From Mangifera indica (taxonomy: Eukaryota; Streptophyta; Magnoliopsida; Sapindales; Anacardiaceae), in NCBI RefSeq assembly GCF_011075055.1, contig NC_058152.1, forward strand, positions 1,736,001 through 1,800,000: a stretch of 64,000 nucleotides of DNA. The letters run 5' to 3'. Made by a program: the position numbers and the translations under genes. The notes below the pieces were generated by a model. It saw nothing but the letters and a program-made list of their open reading frames with translations, did no database searches and was not told the origin of the DNA. Within the stretch, counting starts at the first letter, position 1. Every line of letters starts with the position of its first letter. Below are positions 25,295 to 34,836 of the stretch, in pieces.

Positions 25295-25970
25295 CCGGCC
25301 TCTTTTTAAACAGTTTCTGCTTTTAGATACGATAAATTATTGCGAGAGGTGATGGGGATAGAGAATTTCTGATGCGGCATTAAAGTAAAAGTAAAGGGTA
25401 TTATAGTAATAATGTTTTAAAAAATTAAAGTTAACCATAAATCTTTAAATAAAAAAATTAATTTATAAATAGTTTTATCATCACTTTGAAATTGAGCAAA
25501 CCAAATGGATAGATTGAGGCCCAATGTCATTGGCCGGCAGTGGGCTGGTTAGTTGTAAAAGAACAATGAGGGGAAGGAATTCTGGCTAGACGGAATCCGA
25601 ACAAAGTCTAAATCGTGATTAGCTCAAATAAAAAAGAGTAAGATTGAGATTCATGAGTTGAAGCTCTAACTAGAGTTTAAAATAATTTTATTTTGCATTT
25701 GATACGTGTTAGCTCAAGATTGAATATTTAGATTGATTTGAATTTAATTTATTTTGTGAAATAATAAAATTATGTATATCTACTTAAATATAGAATTAGA
25801 CGCATATTTTATGTGTATCATCAAAGTAAAATTAAATTACTAAACCCAAAAATAACAACCTAAACATATCTTATTAAACTATTGTCATGAAAGTAAAATA
25901 GGAAACGAGATAACAATTATACAAAAAAAAAATTTCTATCACTTTACATGGACCCAAAAGACACCCTATC

Positions 25971-26314
25971 TGGGGTTAGACTCGAACCGAGCCAATTCGA
26001 ATTCGAGTTCGAGTTCGAGCTCGGCTTAAATGAGCTTGAAATGAGCAGATCCTAGCGAGCTCGGTTCGGACAAGCTCGAAACGAGCAGGCTCTAGTCGAG
26101 CTCGATCAAAATAAGATTTTCTAATTAAAAATTTTGATACAAAATGACGTCATTTTGATCAATATGTATTAAAACGACGTCGTTTTAATAATGAAAAACA
26201 AACTGAGTCGAACTCGAGCCGAGTTCGAGCTTGGCTTTCACGAGCTCGAACTCGAACTCAACTATATGTGAACCAAACCGAGTTCGAGATCGACTCGGCT
26301 CGAATCTAGCCCTA
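25971..26314. mobile_element. hAT-like MITE with perfect 8-bp target duplication
   Basis: ACCCTATC occurs directly before (25963-25970) and directly after (26315-26322) the element. The ends are inverted repeats: the left begins TGGGGTTAGACTCGAACCGA; the reverse complement of the right end begins TAGGGCTAGATTCGAGCCGA. The interior is made of CGAGCTCG/GAACTCGAA text plus two perfect palindromes, AAAATGACGTCATTTT (26141-26156) and AAAACGACGTCGTTTT (26171-26186). No coding capacity. An 8-bp duplication fits the hAT superfamily. Confidence 0.8.
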
Positions 26315-26419
26315 ACCCTATCCATTAGGATCTCCAGCCCAATACACAGAACATCAAGAGTACAGGAGGCACACAGCACAACACCCAGACCCATAGAAAG
26401 GAAGGCAGCAGAGACAAAC

Positions 26420-26715
26420 CGTCTCTGGCTCAGCAAACTTGGAAAAAAAAGGTGCAGCATTCCCAGTCAGGCAGCCAGAAATACACAAGGGCCAGACCAG
26501 AAAAAATGCAAAGAACCAACTTCATGGCACAGCAAGAGAGTTCCCAAGCAGGCAGTAACAAATGATTTGAAGCAGCTTGGCAGGAGGAGATTCCAAGCAC
26601 GGCAGCATCAGCAGCAAATTTCTTGGCACAAGAGGACAGTTCACAGAGAGGCAGCTTCAAGAGAATTGAAGCAACTTCGCAGAGGAGCAGAATCCAGACT
26701 CGGCAAATTTATACT
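26420..26715. repeat. Degenerate tandem repeat, about 100-bp unit
   Basis: Two neighbouring units align: 26517-26612 and 26617-26715. Both go AA.TTC.TGGCACA, AG..AGTTC.CA, AGGCAG, TTGAAGCARCTT, CAGAGGAG-like, and CGGCA. A third, weaker unit precedes them from about 26420. An open frame on the + strand (26231-26752) crosses them but mixes element and repeat, so it is not called as a gene. Confidence 0.5.
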
Positions 26716-27485
26716 TAGAGTGAGTACACATAATACTGTTCATTGCAAATAGTCATTTTGCCTTGCCAGTCTAATAAAACTAGTGAAACAGCAAAATAAT
26801 TGTGATGAAAAAGGACAAGTAGTGAACAACGATATTCTCTAAATACAATGTCAATATACAATAAAACAATAAATCTGAATTCGAAAACATGTGAAATTCT
26901 GATACACAATCCGGTTGAGATGGAAACAGACAACGTTTACAACTCTGCAATTCCAATACACGAGTAACACAACTGAACTGAAGGAAACATCAAAGGCCCC
27001 AAACCCAGAAACAAAGAAGCCATTGAATATGATTTAGGCAACTCCAGCTAAGTACACGATTGAGACATACATCATACATGGGTCCCTTGATACCCTTATA
27101 ACCAATTTGCACGTCAAAATTTCACTCTTTAACTAGGCTTTGATTTGATTGATTGGATTGGATTGGAATTGAATTTTCTCATTAGTTTTTGTTGTTTAGC
27201 CGTAGGTTTCAGTACAAACTTTATAGTGATAATAATAAATATGTTAGCCAGATGTGATTGGATGCCCCAAGTGACAGTTCGAGTGGTAAAACATATGAAA
27301 CCACAAGTGAACACCCGGGTTTGAGATTTGATGACATCATATAATATCAAAATTTTGACTTCTCTAATGTGGTGTAGTTATTAGATATAAAGTTTTAATT
27401 ATTTATTGTGATTAATTCAATCTCGAAGAAATGATCTAATTTAAAGAGGGTTCCTCGGCATAAAAAAAAATTGAGTGATGAAGTT

Positions 27486-27900
27486 TAGGATTTGATTCGA
27501 GCCAAGTTTGTTCAAGGTTGAGTTTGAACTCAGTTTGAACAAGTTTGAAATGAGCTCAGGTTAAGCGAACTTGGGTCTAAAAGTTTAATATTTTCAGGCT
27601 CGCATTTGAGTGATATTTGACTCGTCAAGCTCTTGAGTCTAAAAAATTTGATACAAATTGATTAAGATGATGTCATTTTGATCGATATACATTAAAACGA
27701 TATTATTTTAATATCGAACGAAACTCATAATTTGATTTAAGCTTGAACTTAAACATGACTCCTCTCAAATACGCCAAAATCTAACATCTTTTAGGCGAGT
27801 TTAATGGGTCTAATTCTGAGTTTGAGTTTGATACTATTCAAATTAAATTGAATTCAAACTTAGGTGAGTTTAAGGTCAGCTTAGCTAGAATCCAGTCCCA
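27486..27900. mobile_element. Second, diverged copy of the hAT-like MITE
   Basis: The left end TAGGATTTGATTCGAGCCAA and the reverse complement of the right end, TGGGACTGGATTCTAGCTAA, match the 25971 element's termini. The centre keeps GATGTCATTTTGATCGATAT and a decayed relative of the second palindrome. The palindromes have decayed by substitutions at CpG-containing positions. No clean target duplication remains. Confidence 0.6.
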
Positions 27901-28344
27901 GTGAAGCCAAAGCTCTGTTCCTCAAATGAAAAACCTGTGGTGGAAATGCATAGAATCGAAATCGGGAAATGAATGAATTGTCAGTGAAAGCTTTCTAAAC
28001 TCGTGGGTGTTGGATAAAAAGTGCAAAAAATAGTTTTAATCATTCTGGGAAGTGCTTACAATTGGAAGAATATTTTCTCGAGCTACTGCAACAACTCTTT
28101 ATTGCATGGATTCATCTCCGTATACAAGCGAAATTCTGCCTCACTTTCTCTCTTTTCGATTTCTTCTTGTGAACTTATCTTTCAGGCATAATCACTTTTC
28201 TCTGTTTTTGTTGTCGTTGTTATGTTACTTCCTATATTTTGGAAAAGAAGATATAGAGAGGAATTTAAGGAATCTCTTATCGATTCTCTTGCATGGTAAA
28301 TCCAGCCAGATACATAAAAGTTTACAGTACGGATTCTCACTATC

Positions 28345-28548
28345 TCATTTTCCCTCAATCTTTGCCATAGCCTTAGCCATAGCTATGGATGCTGCTGCAG
28401 GCGGAGTCAATGTCATATTTGAATCCTCACCTGTTTTCTTCCACAATAAATGCAATGATGCAATCATAACGCCACAATAAATTATCGAAGGAAGCACCAT
28501 TTCTGAGCGTGCTAACATGTTAAAAGCTGAGTAAGTGAGCTTGTCCAT
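28345..28548 (-). CDS. Possible small membrane protein ORF, unrecognised
   Basis: A 67-codon frame on the minus strand starting MDKLTYSAFNML. It has one hydrophobic stretch (MVLPSIIYCGVMIASLHLLW, about residues 16-35) followed by KK and a small Ala/Met-rich tail ending AKAMAKIEGK. I do not recognise the family. Upstream on the same strand a second open stretch (about 28600-28680, GIIITPSNETYLETF) ends just before it. Amino-acid use looks protein-like, but length and lack of homology knowledge leave it weak. Confidence 0.25.
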   Translation of the reverse strand: MDKLTYSAFNMLARSEMVLPSIIYCGVMIASLHLLWKKTGEDSNMTLTPPAAASIAMAKAMAKIEGK

Positions 28549-28693
28549 TGCTTTCTCTTCCTTTTGTACTTTCAAAGCTTATGACTGAACAGTTTCAGCT
28601 GGCACCCCCCTAAATGTTTCGAGATATGTTTCGTTCGATGGAGTGATGATGATGCCTTTGGAGCGAGTAGCTTAAATAATAAAAAAAGAAACG

Positions 28694-28696
<3 letters not shown>

Positions 28697-28746
<50 letters not shown>
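28697..28746. repeat. (AT)n microsatellite
   Basis: About 25 uninterrupted AT units followed by a T run. Confidence 0.95.
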
Positions 28747-28754
<8 letters not shown>

Positions 28755-29682
28755 TTGTAAAGATATTTTAAGATTAAATTATTATATATCTTCTAATTAC
28801 AAGTCAGTAGTATTTAAAATGAGAGGTTGATAATCTTGTTTACTCTAGAATTCAAAATGAGCTTTGGGTCCAAAATAATAATAATAATTACAAAATAAAT
28901 AAATCAAAGAGTAAGGAATATTAATTAGAAAATACATACTAATAATAAGGTAACTAACAATTATGATTTCTGCTTGCTTTTTCATCATATGATAAAAAAC
29001 ATGTTTCATGTTAGACACGTGTCGACAGAATCCATCTTTGTATTATCACATTGAAGGCTAAAGTAGAGTTGATTGCAAGTATAATATATGTTTGTAGTTT
29101 ATTGCAGAGATCTAATCGCAAAAGGGAGAATCATAAAGACTTTACTCAATTATCTATTATAACAAATTTATTATTATTATTATTTTTACTTTTGTAGTGT
29201 GACCTTGATGATGGGCAGGTACGATATTATTTTATTAAATATATGTTATTTTATTTATATATTATTTTATTATATATATTTGAAGTGTTTTAAATATTTT
29301 ATATATTTAATTAAGATTCACTTAAATAAAATATAAATTTACTTAATTAAGATATAAAATAGTATACTTAACTGATCAATCAATTTATTTGATTATAACT
29401 GATCAGTCAACCCATTTAATCAATCTCAAATTTTAAAATTGTAAAATTAAAAAAATATATATATATAATTAAAAAAATAATTATTTTAATTAATATATGA
29501 TATTTATTATGTTTTTATTGATTTATTTATTTTTGGTTAGAGACTTGGCACGGCTGCCTTGCCTTTCTACAGTACTTGTTGTACTGCATTTTAATTACAA
29601 TTCATGACAAGCATCGACAGGCTTCACATGGCGGTCGGTTTTATTGGAAATCGATGTTGGTGTTTCTCAAGAGAACAGTTTA

Positions 29683-30280
29683 GGCCAAATAACTATGTGC
29701 CGTCTAAATTTCGGTGAAATAACAAATTTTTATTATTTAAATTAAAATATCATTTTCATATTCATTTATCAAAATTAATTATTAATTGTAATAATAAAAA
29801 AAGTATTATTAATTTTATTAGTAAAAAAAAGTATTTAGGGTATAATTTTCAAATATTATAATAGGATATAGTTAATTGTATTTTATCTTGAGATTTAAAA
29901 TACTATGATAACATATTTGTTAGATAAAATTATGAATAATATTATAGAGGTATATCTATTATTTTTTAAACTTTATTATACAAAAAATATATTTCTCTTA
30001 TATTGTTTCTATTATAATTCTAATAATTTATAATATGATATTGATAATCTTAATTTATTGTGTTATATTCCCTTCTTTGGATTATAAATAAGGAGTATAT
30101 TAAATTTTAAAAATTTAAAAATACCCTTTAAATTTTATAATTTTCAAAAAAACTCTTAAAAATTTTATTAAATCGCAGTATTAAGATTAAATTCACCCTT
30201 ATATTGGTGATTTTTTTTTTAATTTAAAGGATGAGAATAATCATTTCATCAAATATTGGGTGGGAAATAGTAATTTGGCC
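29683..30280. mobile_element. GGCCAAA-TIR MITE, copy 1
   Basis: The left end is GGCCAAATAACTATGTGCCG; the right end reads GGGTGGGAAATAGTAATTTGGCC-like text, whose reverse complement begins GGCCAAATTACTATTTCCCA. TA flanks both ends. The AT-rich interior has no coding frame. Two related elements are at 55353-56139 and 60108-60583. Confidence 0.7.
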
Positions 30281-30677
30281 TAAATTTTAATAGTTATTGC
30301 TTTTATGTCCTGATATTAAAAGATTTGCACTTGTTTGTCGAGTACCAACAAAACACCCCAAGTGGTTGTATTTATTGACTTTTTTCCAACCAACTAAAAC
30401 TAAAAGAAATTATTAAATATTTAAAAGCACTTGTGATAATATTAAAAAATATAATATCTATAAATGCAAGAAGGAAAAAAAGGACAAAAGAATGATCAAA
30501 AGCTTGAATGTGATTTAAAATTGCTTCAAAACATAGCAATGTATATGTCATTCAAGGGCATAATCATAAAACTAGGGAGATTTTCAAGTCTACACAAATT
30601 TTTTTAATAAGGGATCTTTACTTGGTGGAGCCATTCCATTTATGATTGAAAGGATCTGTCAAATAAGTCTACACAAA

Positions 30678-31153
30678 GGGTGTGTTCGGTTAGGAGATAT
30701 CGAAGATTACTTTGATAATCTATTTTTTATTATTTATATTATTTTATTTAGTTTATAAATAATAAAAAATTCTGATAATATTTTATCATCTATAGTAATG
30801 TAACATGTAATAAAAGAGTAATCTGATTATCACATTTACTTTAGGTATTAACAAATTATCAAAGTAATTTATAATTGTATCATTTTTTTTTTTTTAGGGT
30901 AAAAATAATCTCATTTTCAATTAATATAATGAATAACATAAAAAATAATTTAAAATAATTATACCCAAGGGTATTTAAATAAAATAATATACTAATATTT
31001 TTTTATTATTTATAATTAAACATAATAATTATTTATACCTACTATAGTTTATCAAACATAATAATAATTTATATCTAGTAATCCTTAAAGTAATCTATCT
31101 TCGAGATAATCCTCTAATTTTAATAATAAAACATTCCCTCAACCAAATACTCT
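30678..31153. mobile_element. AT-rich element with GTGTGTTCGGTT terminal repeat
   Basis: The left end GGGTGTGTTCGGTTAGGAGA and the reverse complement of the right end (GAGTATTTGGTTGAGGG) form imperfect inverted repeats. Subterminal text is also inverted: GAAGATTACTTTGATAATCT on the left and AGTAATCTATCTTCGAGATA on the right. The motif ATCAAACATAATAATAATTT near 31048 recurs at about 54640. Elements starting GGTGTGTTTAG at 56940 look related. Confidence 0.5.
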
Positions 31154-32092
31154 CAAAATTCCTTCTTTCCCGATATCTGGCTCAATGAGTTATGTGATAT
31201 TATGTTACAGTATGTATAAAGTGTTTTAATAAATCAATAAAATTACATGTAAACACTTTTGTATACAATACTAAGTTACCGATGATATATTATTATCTGT
31301 ATATTCAATAATATGAAAAAAATGTATATATAATATTATTCTTTAATATATAGCCAATTTAGGGTTATTATAAAAGAAGAATAAAATTGACAAGGTGGCA
31401 TAGGCTTATTGGCAGTGTTTTTAAAACTGAACCGCATCGAATAAATTGATTCGATCAATTAAATTGTGAATCAGTGTACAATTCAGTCCAATCAATAAAT
31501 ACATATTGAGTTGTTTGAAATTCGGTCAAATTCCATAAACTCGTTAAATTAAAAAAACTGTTTAAAACTAGTAAAACTAATTTAGATAATATTATATAAA
31601 TTTGATTTTATTACAATTTTAAAAATTACAATTTATAGAATTTTAATTGAATTAATGATTATAATTAATTTTTTTATTTATATAAAAAAATTAATTATTT
31701 AATTATTATATTTAAAATTATATTTTATATATTCATATATTTTATGTTTTAAAACTATGGTAAATATTTATATTATGTAAAAATATATAATAATTTAATT
31801 CCATTAATTGTGTGATTAAACCAACCGAATCTCAAATTAATCGAGGTTGACCGAAGATTTAAAGTAATTGGACTTTTCAGGCAGAAGTAGAAATTGACGC
31901 TTCAAGCAACACAAAAGGAATTAAAAGACTTAGCTAAACGACAAAGAGCTTTCTCACATGTGGTACTAAAACGACAACAACAAATCAAGTAAAAAATTTT
32001 GACTTTTTACTTTTTAAACCATTGACATTAACTCGCATAAAACTTAATTACCAGTCAACACCATTTTTTTTAATATTAATTTTAAAAGTTTC

Positions 32093-32100
32093 TATAAAAG
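32093..32100 (+). promoter_or_regulatory. TATA box of the IDD gene
   Basis: TATAAAAG precedes a leader of roughly 480 nt before the main start codon at 32607. The first ATG after the box belongs to the upstream ORF at 32310. Confidence 0.5.
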
Positions 32101-32141
32101 AGCGACTAGCCAACTTTTCCACATAAAAATCTCACTCTGTC

Positions 32142-32196
32142 TGACTTATCGCTTTAGATTTTCTGCGATCTGAATTGTGGAGTCAGCGATAAGTCA
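32142..32196 (+). other. Perfect 12-bp stem-loop in the IDD leader
   Basis: TGACTTATCGCT (32142-32153) and AGCGATAAGTCA (32185-32196) are exact reverse complements separated by 31 nt. The element lies 42-104 bases after the TATA box, so it probably sits near the cap of the mRNA. It contains GATAA boxes on both strands and could equally be a DNA element. Confidence 0.7.
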
Positions 32197-32309
32197 TTTT
32201 GTTTGATTCGATCCTGAGCGTTGGATCAAACTGTTAACTTTGGTGGGTTTTTCAGACGGTGGTTCGTTCTGGATTTTAGAGAAAATTTTCAGCACAGCTA
32301 AGGTGGAAG

Positions 32310-32429
32310 ATGATTCAGAGTCTTGGGTTTAATCATTTGAGTTCTTTGGAGTCAGAGAAAGCTAGACCGATTCAGAGCTGCTGGCAGGTGTGTGTAACTA
32401 AAGAAATATTAAAGCTGATTGACTGGTAG
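32310..32429 (+). CDS. Upstream ORF in the IDD leader
   Basis: A 39-codon frame beginning MIQSLGFNHLSSLESEK and ending KLIDW before TAG. It is the first ATG downstream of the TATA box. A potential donor (CAG/GTGTGT) inside it at about codon 27 means a leader intron could change its end. Further short frames follow: ATG TAA near 32463, a 19-codon frame near 32469, and one starting at about 32562 that overlaps the main start codon. Together they should restrain translation of the main frame. Peptide conservation is unknown. Confidence 0.4.
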   Translation: MIQSLGFNHLSSLESEKARPIQSCWQVCVTKEILKLIDW

Positions 32430-32606
32430 CTGAGAGAAGAGAAGTAAATATATATATACATATGTAAATGTATAAAAGAAAAACAAAGCTTTTGTCTTCA
32501 GAATTTTTCATCAAAATTCGACGATAACTGCTCTAGATTTTCCCTCTTTTGTCCCGTAGTTTGATGTTAAAGAAAACCCTAAGAAAAATTTTCAATTTTC
32601 ACGACT

Positions 32607-34836
32607 ATGGTGGACTTGGAAAATTCCTCTACAGCTTCAGGTGAAGCTAGTGTTTTTTCTTCTGGTAACCAAAGCCAGAAGGAAACTTCTATTACCAATT
32701 CTAAATCCAACTCCAACTCCAAGAAGAAGCGAAACCTCCCTGGAATGCCAGGTAACAATTTGACATAAATCTCTGATTATTGATTCTTGCTGTTTTTCTT
32801 CATTTCACGAGTTGTTAATGCTTTTTTTTTTTAAAAAATTTTTCAGATCCAGATGCAGAGGTTATCGCGCTGTCGCCGAAAACCCTTTTGGCGACGAATC
32901 GATTCGTGTGTGAAATTTGTAGCAAAGGGTTTCAGAGAGACCAGAATCTGCAGCTTCATCGACGGGGCCATAACCTTCCGTGGAAACTAAGGCAGAGACC
33001 CACTAAAGAAGTGAAGAAGAGGGTTTATGTGTGTCCTGAAGTGACATGTGTCCATCACGATCCAGCTAGAGCTTTGGGTGATCTTACGGGAATCAAGAAG
33101 CACTTTTGCCGGAAGCACTGTGAGAAGAAGTGGAAATGTGATAAGTGTGCTAAGAAATACGCCGTGCAGTCTGATTGGAAAGCTCACGCCAAAGTTTGTG
33201 GCACAAGAGAGTACAAATGCGATTGTGGGACTTTGTTTTCAAGGTTTTCTAATGACTTCATATCCAATTTTCGCTCAAGTCTTCCCTTTTCTTAGGGTAT
33301 TTTTTGTATCTATTGGGAGATATGGGGTTGTGAAATTTATTTTGGTTTTTGATTGTTTGAAGGAGGGATAGCTTTATTACCCACAGGGCGTTCTGCGATG
33401 CTTTGGCAGAGGAGGCCAGAGCTCAGCCTCACCCACAAAATCAGAGTAAGGCAGCAATTAATTCAAAATCAGAATCGGAGCTTAATGTTCAGGCTGTTGA
33501 TTCTTCTACATCAGCAGCGGAGGCACAAGAACTAGCAACTCCGGCCCCACCTCCGGTTCATTCAACTTGTGCTACAACCTCCTTAGTTTTGCCGAGTAAG
33601 AGTTCAGGTGAACATATGATCCAAGAAATTGGAAAATTTTGAATTTTTTATTGTTGGCGATATGTTGGATTGGGATTTGATCTTTTTGTTAAAACTAAGT
33701 CACAAAAATCTCTGTTTTTTTCTCTTTCCTTGTAGCTTTCTTGGATTGTAGTAGCTTTTGTCTGTTATTGATCTATGTTGTTGTCTGGGTGTATGTATGT
33801 TACACGGTACGGTCGGTGATATAAGACTTGAAGTTAGAAAGTAAGACAAAAGTAAACTTCTTAGAGATGTACTTTTCAAACTGTAAGATTTGATTTGTTG
33901 CAATTTTGAGAAAGAATGACTAGTGATTCAAAAACTAGAAAAAAGACTTGTAGGTTTTGAGAAAGAGAACCCATTATTGGTACTGTCTTTTCTTCACATT
34001 TAAAGAAGTGGGAAGAAACTGTAACTCTTTGTACTGATCTTATTTCGCTTTTAATTTTAATTGTGTTTACAGAGTTAGTAGAAAACCCCACTCAAAGTGT
34101 TGATGAGACACCTGGAACAGGGGGTCTAAATGGAAGCTGTAGCAGCAGCAGCAGCTCTAGCAGTGTTGGAACTACCAGCAGCAATGTGTTTGCAAGCTTA
34201 TTTGCTTCTTCAACTGCTTCAGGAAGCCTACAGCCTCCTCAAACTCATTCATTTAGCAACCTACTTAGAGTCACCGCGTGTCCAGAACGTCCAGCTGACC
34301 TGACTCTATCACCAAATGACCCAATTTCACTGTGCCTCTCGACCACCCATGGATCTTCAATGTTTGGAAATGCAGGACAAGAGTGGAGGCAATGCACACC
34401 AGCATCACAGCCTGCTCTGTCAGCCACTGCCCTGCTTCAAAAAGCTGCACAAATGGGCGCAACAACTAGTAATACTTCATTGCTTCGTGGTTTAGGAATT
34501 GTTTCATCATCTTCTCAGCGGGACAATATGCAATGGGTTCAGGGGCTTGGAGATGCTGAGAATGCATCTATTGCAGCAGGGCTTGGACTGGGGCTGCCTA
34601 GTGATGGAGGTTCTGGATTGAAGGAGTTAATGATGGGAACACCTTCCGGGTTTGGTCCTAAGCAGCCTACTCTTGATTTCCTTGGATTGGGGATGGCAGC
34701 TGGTCGATCATCTCCCAATAGTGCTATATCATCTCTAATTCCATCAATTAGTGGTGCTGTGGATTTGGCACCTGCTGCATCATCATCTTATGCAGGAGGA
34801 GAATATCCTAGCAAAGATGTGGGAAGTAGTAGATGA
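32607..34836 (+). CDS. IDD: INDETERMINATE DOMAIN C2H2 zinc-finger protein (IDD1/IDD2, GAF1-like)
   Basis: Nuclear DNA-binding protein. IDD1/IDD2 members act with DELLA proteins and TOPLESS-type corepressors in gibberellin feedback and seed maturation; that role is inferred from family. Exons: 32607-32751, 32847-33243, 33363-33607, 34073-34836; 1551 nt, 516 residues. The N-terminus MVDLENSSTASGEAS and the block KKKRNLPGMPDPDAEVIALS match the IDD1/IDD2 subgroup. The ID domain holds four fingers: FVCEICSKGF...HRRGH (about 68-90), VYVCPEVTC...HFCRKH (about 110-141), WKCDKCAKKYAVQSDWKAH (about 145-165), and YKCDCGTLFSRRDSFITHR (about 172-192). The last finger is completed across intron 2. C-terminal IDD motifs are ATALLQKAAQMG and TLDFLGLG. 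Intron 2 has a tandem AG choice (AAGGAG) that could drop one arginine. A serine run is encoded by AGC repeats at 34139-34165. Confidence 0.95.

Larger units (their letters stand above)
25210..32092. other. Repeat-rich intergenic region
   Basis: Apart from the U2AF promoter on the left and the IDD promoter on the right, this 6.9 kb has no strong gene. It contains two related hAT-like MITEs (25971-26314 and 27486-27900), degenerate repeats of about 100 bp at 26420-26715, a weak small ORF at 28345-28548 (-), an AT microsatellite, a GGCCAAA-TIR MITE (29683-30280) and a GTGTGTTYGGTT-TIR element (30678-31153). Base composition becomes very AT-rich after 28.6 kb. Confidence 0.55.

Noticed and set aside
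26231..26752. 173-residue + strand frame
   Set aside because: The first part lies in the hAT-like MITE and the rest in degenerate tandem repeats; no domain or homologue is recognised.
28052..28480. 142-residue + strand frame with hydrophobic stretches
   Set aside because: T-rich DNA gives hydrophobic codons by chance, and it overlaps the better-looking minus-strand small ORF. Not convincing.
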